From Deltaproteobacteria bacterium (GTDB lineage: Bacteria; Desulfobacterota; Desulfobulbia; Desulfobulbales; BM004), in assembly GCA_019312685.1 (NCBI GenBank), contig JAFDCR010000301.1:1-6084 (forward strand): DNA of 6,084 bases. Reading direction: 5' to 3'. Made by a program: the position numbers and the translations under genes. Under the pieces are notes generated by a model that was not told the DNA's origin, searched no databases, and saw only the letters and a list, made by a program, of their open reading frames with translations. Positions within the stretch are counted from its first letter, which is position 1. Every line of letters begins with the position of its first letter. Positions 1 to 4,967 of this stretch are shown here, piece after piece.

Positions 1-1546
1 CAAGAAGCCGCAGAATAGCAGTCTCATCATCAACCACAAGGATGGTTTCCTTTCCGGTGGTCAATGAGACTTTTTGTTTGGATTTGGCGTCAACTTTTTC
101 TGCCACTTCCGGGAAGTAAATTTTAAATGTCGTTCCGTGGCCTACTTCACTATAGACATAGATATGGCCATCCATCTGGGTGACAATGCCGTACACGGTG
201 GCAAGACCGAGACCGGTTCCCTCCCCGGCTTTTTTCGTGGTAAAGAAGGGATCAAAGATTTTATCACGCAGTTCGGGAGGAATTCCCACACCCGTGTCGG
301 TTACACTGAAAACCACATATTGTCCGGGCACAATATTCGCGTGGGTCTTGCAATATTCCTCGTCAAGTTCCACTGAATCGCTTTCCAGGTAAAGTTCCCC
401 GCCATCCGGCATAGCATCCCTGGCATTGACAACCAGGTTGACAATGACCTGTTCAACCTGGCCCGGGTCCGCCTTGATATTCCCGATGGATTCATTCAGG
501 GTTGTCTTTATTGCAATATTTTCCCCGATCAGCCTTGTCAGCATTTTTGAGACATTGGTGACAATGTAATTCAGATTGACCACCCTGATGTCCATAACCT
601 GTTTTCTGCTGAACGCCAGCAATTGCCTGACGAGCTCCGTCGCCTTTTCCGCCGCTTCAAAAACGGTTTCAATCTTTTCGCGTTCAGGATCATCCTCAGC
701 CTTTTTCAACATGAGAAGTTGACTGTAGCCGATAATAGTTGTCAGGATATTATTGAAATCATGGGCTATGCCGCCGGCCAAGGTGCCGATAGCCTCCAAC
801 TTCTGGGCTTGTCTCAGCTGTTTCTCCATGAGGCGTCTTTCTTCCATTTTCTGTTCCAGCTGCTCGTTAGCCCAGGTAATTTCCTTGTTTCGCCTTTCGA
901 GGTCGTCGAGCATTTCATTAAAGCCTTTTGCCAGGGAGCCGATCTCGTCGGCACTTTCAACAGCTTGGCGAATGCTGTAATCTCCATGTTCGACCTGTTT
1001 CATATGCTCGGCCATTTCTTTCAGGGGCTTCGTTGCTGCAGCGGATATGAGGTAGGAAGTTATATAGCACAGAATAACCGCCCCTATAATAATCCCGCCG
1101 AAAAACAGGAGATCATGAATAAGCGTTGCTTTAAAATGTGCCGTTGCTATATGGACCTCAACTTCTCCGACAACCTTGTTGTTGTGGTATACGGGTGTAA
1201 TATAGATTTTCGGCTTATCCGTCCTGGTATCGTTTTCCCGGAAAACGGTGGAGGTAAGCGGTTTGTTCTTTTTATCCTTGATGACAGCGAAGACGATTTC
1301 CTTGTCTTTCATCACCTCGGAGATATACTCCTCAAGGGTCCAGTGATCATAAGTGATGATGGTAATAGCACTGAATTTGGCCAGGAGTTTGGTGACAGTA
1401 TGCCCCTTCTCGTCAATTTTGGTGTTGAAATCAGCCGTTATCCTGTTGAGCATATAGATTCCCAGGGTAATGCAAAATATGAACAGGGGAATAAATAAAC
1501 CCAGCATGACCTTTGAGGCGAATTTGAGATCCCGCAGATTCTTCAT
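1..1546 (-). CDS. Membrane hybrid sensor histidine kinase (partial; C-terminal receiver domain cut by window edge)
   Basis: Translation of the minus strand from ATG 1546-1544 stays open for 515 codons to the left edge. Visible order: short cytoplasmic start; TM1 about residues 13-33; an extracytoplasmic sensor segment of about 110 residues (34-145) that I cannot assign to a named family; TM2 about 146-167; HAMP-like linker about 168-220; a likely coiled coil; HisKA with IAHDFNN (phospho-accepting His262); HATPase_c with N-box NARDAMPDGG (Asn374), DTGVGIP (Asp417) and GTGLGLATVYG (443-453); then ETILVVDDE from about residue 500, which is the start of a receiver domain with its acidic pair Asp506-Asp507. 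It should autophosphorylate on His262 and pass phosphate to its own receiver. The ATG is preceded by GAGAG with a 7-nt spacer. It lies 31 nt after the binding-protein gene on the same strand, so the two are probably one operon. The output partner is not visible. Confidence 0.93.
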   Translation of the reverse strand, partial: MKNLRDLKFASKVMLGLFIPLFIFCITLGIYMLNRITADFNTKIDEKGHTVTKLLAKFSAITIITYDHWTLEEYISEVMKDKEIVFAVIKDKKNKPLTSTVFRENDTRTDKPKIYITPVYHNNKVVGEVEVHIATAHFKATLIHDLLFFGGIIIGAVILCYITSYLISAAATKPLKEMAEHMKQVEHGDYSIRQAVESADEIGSLAKGFNEMLDDLERRNKEITWANEQLEQKMEERRLMEKQLRQAQKLEAIGTLAGGIAHDFNNILTTIIGYSQLLMLKKAEDDPEREKIETVFEAAEKATELVRQLLAFSRKQVMDIRVVNLNYIVTNVSKMLTRLIGENIAIKTTLNESIGNIKADPGQVEQVIVNLVVNARDAMPDGGELYLESDSVELDEEYCKTHANIVPGQYVVFSVTDTGVGIPPELRDKIFDPFFTTKKAGEGTGLGLATVYGIVTQMDGHIYVYSEVGHGTTFKIYFPEVAEKVDAKSKQKVSLTTGKETILVVDDETAILRLL

Positions 1547-1577
1547 TCAATAACTCTCAATGATTTTTTTGAAGCTG

Positions 1578-2747
1578 TCATAGGGCAGAGTAATCCTTCA
1601 GGGTCCCCAGGATTTTTTCCACCCGGAAATTTTCATCGGGAGGGTCTGCTCCCAGGTCCAGCATTACCTGACGTGAGAAGTCGGATAAGAAAACCTCCTC
1701 TGCTGTCTTACGGGCCTCAAGGTCTGCATCGAGCAGGCCGTATTTTTTCATAATTTCAATGATCAGCATTGCGGTGCTCTGATAGGGAAACGGATAAAAA
1801 TCAGAGCGGCCCGGGGTAAAGGCTTTTTTGAGGACCTCCCTGGGTATCCTGTTGTACTTGAAGTCGGGAACGCTTTGCAGGATATCAATAACCTCTTCCC
1901 GCATATTGGGCTGGTTTGCATCCAGGCCGCTTTGGGTGACCGCCCTGGTCACATCAGCAACCAGTTCCCTCTCATTTTCGTACAGTTCTTTTCTGGCTAC
2001 CAGCGAACAGCAGGGATGATTCGGCCAGATATATTTGCTTAGCAGGTAGACCTCACCGATACCCTCGGTCTCTACGGCGGCATCTTTGGGCTCCGGCATC
2101 ACAAAGGTATCAACTTCCCCCCTTTGCATGGCGCTCGCAGCGTCGTTTAGATTAATCACCTTGAAATTAACATCGTTCTGGAAATCCAGGCCATAGGTCT
2201 CGAGAAACATCCTGTTAATCAGATAGTGCACCGACAGCTTGCTGTGGTTGGCCATGATTTTGCCCTTAAAGTCTTCCGGGCTGGAAATATTCAAGCCTTT
2301 CTTGACCATGAGGGCCGCCCCGTTCGTGCCCGTAATCTGGCATATCACCATGGGCGCCTTGAGTCCAAGCGGGTTTTTCCCTGTATGTATCGCAAAAACA
2401 AGAGGTACAATGAGCTGGCCGAAATCAAGCTTGCCGCTGACCAGGTCTTTGGCAATCAAAGGCATGGCAGGATAATTTGTCACATTGACCCGCAATCCCG
2501 CCTTATCAAAATAATTCCGCAGCCTGGCATGAACTATGGGTGTTGCACAGTGGGAAGGGCCGAAGCATCCTATATTAACTGTTCGCCTGCCGGTTATGGC
2601 AAACGATGTGCCGGGAGTGAAAATTTCTGGCGACAGAACAGCTGAGGTAAGAACAAAACCACCTGCTTTCCTGATGAACTGCCTCCTGTCGTACCTTGGA
2701 ATTTTGTAGTCAGTATCCTCATCCTTATCATCATTGTTGCTGTTCAT
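1578..2747 (-). CDS. Tat-exported NrtA/SsuA/TauA-like (NMT1-type) periplasmic substrate-binding protein
   Basis: The 389-residue product has the overall form of NitT/TauT-type ABC binding proteins (nitrate, sulfonate, bicarbonate and pyrimidine-precursor binders). An N-terminal twin-arginine signal is visible: DRRQFIRKAGG at residues 20-30, then a hydrophobic stretch and a possible cleavage site after SFA (about residue 50). Family-like features include the opening strand TVNIGCFGPSHCATPIVHA, the SGKLDFGQL segment, EDFKGKIMANHS, and MPEPKDAAVETEGIGEV in the second lobe. The ligand cannot be read from sequence. Cysteines 61, 67, 246 and 247 lie in segments that often line the cleft in this fold. 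I chose the ATG at 2747 because GGAG lies 6 nt upstream. An in-frame ATG at 2759 (four residues longer) has no good ribosome binding site. No permease or ATPase gene is adjacent in the window. A histidine kinase follows 31 nt downstream, which suggests a sensory accessory role (inference). Confidence 0.88.
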   Translation of the reverse strand: MNSNNDDKDEDTDYKIPRYDRRQFIRKAGGFVLTSAVLSPEIFTPGTSFAITGRRTVNIGCFGPSHCATPIVHARLRNYFDKAGLRVNVTNYPAMPLIAKDLVSGKLDFGQLIVPLVFAIHTGKNPLGLKAPMVICQITGTNGAALMVKKGLNISSPEDFKGKIMANHSKLSVHYLINRMFLETYGLDFQNDVNFKVINLNDAASAMQRGEVDTFVMPEPKDAAVETEGIGEVYLLSKYIWPNHPCCSLVARKELYENERELVADVTRAVTQSGLDANQPNMREEVIDILQSVPDFKYNRIPREVLKKAFTPGRSDFYPFPYQSTAMLIIEIMKKYGLLDADLEARKTAEEVFLSDFSRQVMLDLGADPPDENFRVEKILGTLKDYSAL

Positions 2748-2808
2748 AGTGCACTCCATGGATATGGGTTTATTGCCCAGCAGGAAGACCGCCTATTACA
2801 TCTTTCAT

Positions 2809-2828
2809 ATTATATACGATAGATTATA
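2809..2828 (-). promoter_or_regulatory. Possible -10 elements for the binding-protein/kinase operon
   Basis: Two exact TATAAT hexamers occur on the minus strand, at 2828-2823 and 2814-2809, in an AT-rich stretch 60-80 nt before the binding-protein start. Neither has a convincing -35 hexamer at 16-18 nt, so this is a weak promoter candidate. It could depend on an activator, or it could be chance in AT-rich DNA. Confidence 0.3.
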
Positions 2829-2904
2829 AGAGTACCAGTTTTGATGATGTATTATTTTTGACATTAGGTAATAGATGATAGATGAGTGGATGGAGTCATG
2901 GGAA

Positions 2905-2935
2905 GGGGTCAGACTGGTTTAACATAGTCAACCCC
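2905..2935. repeat. REP-like imperfect hairpin with GGGGT...ACCCC ends
   Basis: The arms are GGGGT(CA)GACT at 2905-2915 and AGTC(A)ACCCC at 2926-2935. They form 9 base pairs interrupted by a small internal bulge, around a 10-nt loop. It lies next to the decayed receiver fragment. GGGGTCAGA-type ends are reminiscent of REP-like elements mobilised by Y1 (IS200-like) transposases, but with a single copy in view this is only a resemblance. It could equally be an old hairpin or a chance structure. Confidence 0.4.
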
Positions 2936-2985
2936 ATTTTGATTTTTAATCTTTTGAATTTGTGTTGCAGGGAATCCTGCTTTGT

Positions 2986-3153
2986 CTCAGCCAGTTCCAT
3001 GCCGTTCATTGTCGTCATGATGACGTGGGTAACGAAAAGATCAATCGGGGTGTGGCTTGTCTTGGCTATTTCAAGGGCGGCTTCAGCGAATGCGGCTTTT
3101 AGGACCTTATATCCCGAGGGTTGCAGTATATCTTCAAGAAGTCGCAAAATAGT
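2986..3153 (-). pseudogene. Fragment of a response-regulator receiver domain, phospho-acceptor lost
   Basis: Minus-strand translation from 3153 reads TILRLLEDILQPSGYKVLKA, then FAEAALEIAKTSHTPIDLFVTHVIMTTMNGMELAE. This is the middle of a receiver domain of the kind found at the C-terminus of deltaproteobacterial hybrid kinases. The N-terminal strand with the acidic pair is missing, and so is everything after the fourth helix region. The expected TDVIMPGMNG reads THVIMTTMNG: the phospho-acceptor Asp is His (CAC where GAC is expected), and the Pro-Gly after it is Thr-Thr. The piece can be read inside a 150-codon ORF at 2896-3348, but the upstream part of that ORF is antisense to the PfpI fragment and has no receiver character. 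I read it as a decayed remnant. Confidence 0.7.
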
Positions 3154-3367
3154 TGCCGCCATCTGCCATGCCGGCTGGATGCTGGCCTCGGCAGATGCCC
3201 TGAGGGGCAGAACCGTTACTTCCTTTTTTGCCATCAAGGATGACCTGGTCCATGCCGGGGCTGATTTTATCGAGCGGGAAGTCGTGGTTGACGGCAACAT
3301 CATCACCAGCAGAACGCCTGATGATCTTCCCCCATTCATGCGGGCCATAATTTCAGCACTGGCTTAA
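3152..3367 (+). pseudogene. C-terminal half of a PfpI/DJ-1-family protein, 5' end lost
   Basis: Plus-strand translation reads VAAICHAGWMLASADALRGR, then VTSFFAIKDDLVHAGADFIE, REVVVDGNIITSRTPDDLPP and FMRAIISALA, ending at TAA 3365-3367. This is the standard C-terminal half of PfpI/DJ-1 proteins (PF01965; intracellular proteases, glyoxalase- or deglycase-like stress proteins), starting at the nucleophile elbow AICH with the conserved Cys and the following His. The N-terminal half, about 90-100 residues with the conserved Glu, is absent. Upstream sequence in the same frame, open back to ATG 2882, is instead the antisense of the receiver fragment. The 161-codon ORF 2882-3367 is therefore a chimera made by a deletion or rearrangement at about 3150. 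The remaining PfpI part has no frameshift or stop, so the damage is probably recent or the fused ORF is expressed. I consider it a truncated pseudogene. Confidence 0.75.
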
Positions 3368-3392
3368 AAAAGAGTTGCCCCTGCCCACAACT
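3366..3392 (-). terminator. Possible rho-independent terminator after nrpR
   Basis: Reading the minus strand past the nrpR stop gives AGTTG (3392-3388), a 10-nt G-rich loop, CAACT (3377-3373), C, then six T (3371-3366). The stem is only 5 bp (perhaps 6 with a wobble pair), so it is weak, but its position about 17 nt after the nrpR stop and the T run are right. It overlaps the stop codon of the convergent PfpI remnant. Confidence 0.4.
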
Positions 3393-3408
3393 ATTAGCCG
3401 CAGAATTA

Positions 3409-4416
3409 TCAGCTGATACTGCTGATGCGGTCTGCCATCTCCTGGTAATGGAACAGCTTCTCATATTCCACCATGCCGGCCAGGGCTCTTGATTTAACTT
3501 TTACGCCTGTCTCTTCAAGAATGGCAGCAGGGTTGAGACCACCAATGACAACTGCCCCGACTCTCCCTTCACTCACCGGAATTTCCAGCAGGGGCTGTCC
3601 CGGCCAGCCGACCATAAGAAAACCGCCCAGGCCAACCTCCTCGAGTTTCTGGATCAGGGCAATAACACTCTCACGGCTGTCAGCCGGCACCTCTCTGAAG
3701 CCGACACCGATCCTGCCGTTGCCGTTTTCAGTTGCCCCGGCATAGTCGGTCATGCCGCTCCGGATAAAAACCTCAAGGGGATCTAGGCTGCTACCGTCGT
3801 ACTTGATTATCTCCACAAACCGGGTAGGTTTGCGGTCCCGCAGCTCCAGCAGGCCGCCGAAACTGGAATGGGTTGGAATACCGTGGGCCAGGAGTACACC
3901 GTTCAGTGTTATTGAACAGACCGTTCCCAGCCCCACCATGCCTTCCGGAATAATGATGCCGCCCACCCGTTCACCGGGTTCGAAAATAGCCATCATCGTC
4001 CCCATGGAATAACCGGCTTCGTACACCCGGCAAACAAGCGGTACAATCTGAGGAAGCTGTTCAATGCTGGCAAGGCTGATGTTGATTATAACTGTACCGC
4101 TCTTTTTATAGAGGTCAAAACTCATTCGGTAGGTCAGCTGATCAATCTTTGCAGCGAGCAGGCCAACCTTATCATAAATCCGAGCGCTGCCTAACTCCTT
4201 AAGGCCTAATTCAGTAATTACCCGACCCTTTTTGCCTTGGTTTTTTGTCAGGCCCCTGCGGTCCATATCGAGGAAATAATGGCGGATCGTCCGTTCACTT
4301 ACCTCATGACCCATCGCATGCAGATTCTCTTTCAGGCGCAAACTGGAAACCGGTTCTCCTGCCTTTTGCAAAAGACGCAGAATCGCAAGTTCTTTCTTTT
4401 CGGTTTTTTCGCTCAT
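3409..4416 (-). CDS. nrpR: NrpR-family transcriptional repressor of nitrogen assimilation (single effector domain)
   Basis: The 335-residue product has an N-terminal winged helix-turn-helix (about residues 8-72). The recognition helix is within SERTIRHYFLDMDRRGL (40-56), and GRVITELG follows as the wing. One NrpR/DUF128 effector domain (about 80-320) carries the family-typical segments GGIIIPEGMVGLGTVCSITL (152-171), HGIPT (178-182), FGGLLEL (186-192), GMTDYAG (221-227) and IGGLNP (291-296). In methanogens NrpR represses nif and glnA and is released by 2-oxoglutarate when nitrogen is short. The Methanococcus protein has two effector domains, so this is the shorter single-domain layout. It is divergent from a glutamate synthase family gene, which fits nitrogen control. 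The start follows a run of T and has no clear ribosome binding site. A GGCAATATTGCC palindrome lies 47 bp upstream, suggesting autoregulation (inference). Confidence 0.92.
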   Translation of the reverse strand: MSEKTEKKELAILRLLQKAGEPVSSLRLKENLHAMGHEVSERTIRHYFLDMDRRGLTKNQGKKGRVITELGLKELGSARIYDKVGLLAAKIDQLTYRMSFDLYKKSGTVIINISLASIEQLPQIVPLVCRVYEAGYSMGTMMAIFEPGERVGGIIIPEGMVGLGTVCSITLNGVLLAHGIPTHSSFGGLLELRDRKPTRFVEIIKYDGSSLDPLEVFIRSGMTDYAGATENGNGRIGVGFREVPADSRESVIALIQKLEEVGLGGFLMVGWPGQPLLEIPVSEGRVGAVVIGGLNPAAILEETGVKVKSRALAGMVEYEKLFHYQEMADRISSIS

Positions 4417-4462
4417 GAAAAAAAAATACTTTATCTTTCCTATCTTTACAAATCAAAAATAC

Positions 4463-4474
4463 GGCAATATTGCC
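4463..4474. promoter_or_regulatory. Candidate NrpR operator 1 (nrpR promoter side)
   Basis: GGCAATATTGCC is a perfect 12-bp palindrome. It begins 6 bp downstream of a predicted -10 for nrpR and covers the predicted transcription start (about 4473). That is a classical position for autorepression. The arms GGCAA/TTGCC recur at 4602-4617 and 4718-4731. Assignment to NrpR rests on position and repetition only. Confidence 0.6.
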
Positions 4475-4479
4475 ACTTT

Positions 4480-4508
4480 ATTATCCACTGAAATATTGCT
4501 GCCTTCAA
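4480..4508 (-). promoter_or_regulatory. Predicted sigma-70 promoter for nrpR
   Basis: On the minus strand, TTGAAG (4508-4503) and GATAAT (4485-4480) are separated by exactly 17 nt. They match the consensus hexamers at 4/6 and 5/6. The predicted start near 4473 gives a leader of about 57 nt and falls inside the palindrome at 4463-4474. Confidence 0.55.
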
Positions 4509-4601
4509 CTTCAATATCACACATAAAGGAATAATATCTTCATACTAGGTTGTTTATTTGCCTTATGGATAAAATACAGCAACGCATCACCGCAGCCAGT
4601 T

Positions 4602-4617
4602 TTGGCAATTTTGCCAA
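4602..4617. promoter_or_regulatory. Candidate NrpR operator 2 (centre of the divergent region)
   Basis: TTGGCAA-TT-TTGCCAA has 7-bp perfect arms with a 2-nt centre, the same spacing as the palindrome at 4463-4474 and with longer arms. It lies 45 bp upstream of the predicted -35 of the glutamate synthase gene. A sigma-54 site was considered, but the GG-to-GC distance is too short. Confidence 0.55.
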
Positions 4618-4661
4618 TACAATCCAGTTCAGAATGATTCAACCATTAAACATCAGGTTAT

Positions 4662-4690
4662 TTGCACGTAAAAACAAGCGATTTAATAAT
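4662..4690 (+). promoter_or_regulatory. Possible sigma-70 promoter for the glutamate synthase gene
   Basis: TTGCAC (4662-4667) and AATAAT (4685-4690) are separated by 17 nt. The -10 matches 5/6, but the -35 matches only in its TTG. The predicted start near 4697 would give a leader of about 270 nt. It is bracketed by the inverted repeats at 4602-4617 and 4718-4731, which supports but does not prove its use. Confidence 0.4.
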
Positions 4691-4717
4691 TGAAAAACAT
4701 TTACCACATGTTATTAT

Positions 4718-4731
4718 GGCAACCTATTGCC
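4718..4731. promoter_or_regulatory. Candidate NrpR operator 3 (variant spacing)
   Basis: GGCAA-CCTA-TTGCC has the same arms as the other two repeats but a 4-nt centre instead of 2. It lies about 20 nt after the predicted glutamate synthase transcription start, a position suited to a roadblock or to looping with the upstream site. The changed spacing makes it the least certain of the three. Confidence 0.4.
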
Positions 4732-4899
4732 GCAATTTGCTCGATAGTTTATTTGAGCAGGTTTTCTTTCTTCATGCTCATTTTGCATGTACGGCAAGGT
4801 TTCTTTCTTGGTTACTCGATCACGAAGCCGGCAAGATATGACCGGAGTAGTACTTCTTTTTATCTGGCCCGTTTCATAAAAATACAATGTTTCATATTA

Positions 4900-4935
4900 G
4901 GCACCTTTCCAGTCTTTTTTCAGTCGGGAAAGGCC
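4900..4935 (+). promoter_or_regulatory. Leader hairpin upstream of the glutamate synthase ribosome binding site
   Basis: CCTTTCC (4904-4910) pairs perfectly with GGAAAGG (4927-4933) around a 16-nt loop. GG at 4900-4901 can add two pairs with CC at 4934-4935 across a CA bulge. The loop contains a run of T between two AGTC copies. It ends 17 nt before AGGAGG. It could protect the message or affect translation. The T run is in the loop, not after the stem, so it is not a normal terminator. Confidence 0.4.
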
Positions 4936-4952
4936 AGAACATTTAATGAGAG

Positions 4953-4958
4953 AGGAGG
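4953..4958 (+). promoter_or_regulatory. Strong ribosome binding site of the glutamate synthase gene
   Basis: A full AGGAGG lies 9 nt before the ATG at 4968 and fixes that start. It is much stronger than the sites of the other genes in the window, suggesting high expression. Confidence 0.85.
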
Positions 4959-4967
4959 AAAGATATC

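Larger units (their letters stand above)
2748..2985. other. Intergenic stretch upstream of the binding-protein gene; no gene supported
   Basis: This AT-rich stretch holds the possible -10 elements, a short tandem duplication of ATAGATG at 2871-2884, the GGGGT/ACCCC hairpin at 2905-2935, and about 50 nt of unrecognised sequence joining the hairpin to the receiver-domain fragment. Short ORFs cross it on both strands, but their translations show no protein-family features here. Confidence 0.5.
4697..4967 (+). other. Long untranslated leader region of the glutamate synthase gene
   Basis: About 270 nt lie between the predicted start and the ATG. A 93-codon reading frame crosses it from 4690 but shows no recognisable protein features, begins at a non-ATG codon without a ribosome binding site, and overlaps the real start, so I treat it as non-coding. 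The leader holds operator 3, a small CATGC/GCATG stem (about 4772-4788), a TTTCTTTCTT direct repeat, and the hairpin at 4900-4935. I recognise no known riboswitch. Confidence 0.4.

Noticed and set aside
623..1498. 291-codon plus-strand ORF
   Set aside because: It is the antisense shadow of the histidine kinase, whose minus-strand frame contains all H, N and G-box motifs. The plus-strand translation has no family features.
2761..2790. NrpR operator-like GGGCAATAAACCC upstream of the binding-protein gene (minus strand)
   Set aside because: Only one GGCAA half-site is present with no TTGCC partner, so nitrogen control of this operon is not supported.
2858..2863. TTGACA -35 hexamer on the plus strand
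   Set aside because: There is no acceptable -10 hexamer 16-18 nt downstream and no convincing intact gene to serve.
2896..3348. 150-codon minus-strand ORF as an intact response regulator
   Set aside because: Only the part from 3153 to 2986 is receiver-like. The first 65 codons are antisense to the PfpI remnant, the phospho-acceptor is lost, and no acidic pair is present.
3396..3406. AGCCGCAGAAT repeated at 6-16
   Set aside because: An 11-mer match between unrelated contexts, without extension or flanking structure. Probably chance.
4602..4617. Sigma-54 promoter at TGGCAATTTTGCC, and similarly at 4717-4731
   Set aside because: The GG to GC distance is 9 and 11 nt respectively, whereas a -24/-12 promoter needs 12. 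Inverted-repeat symmetry explains these sites better.
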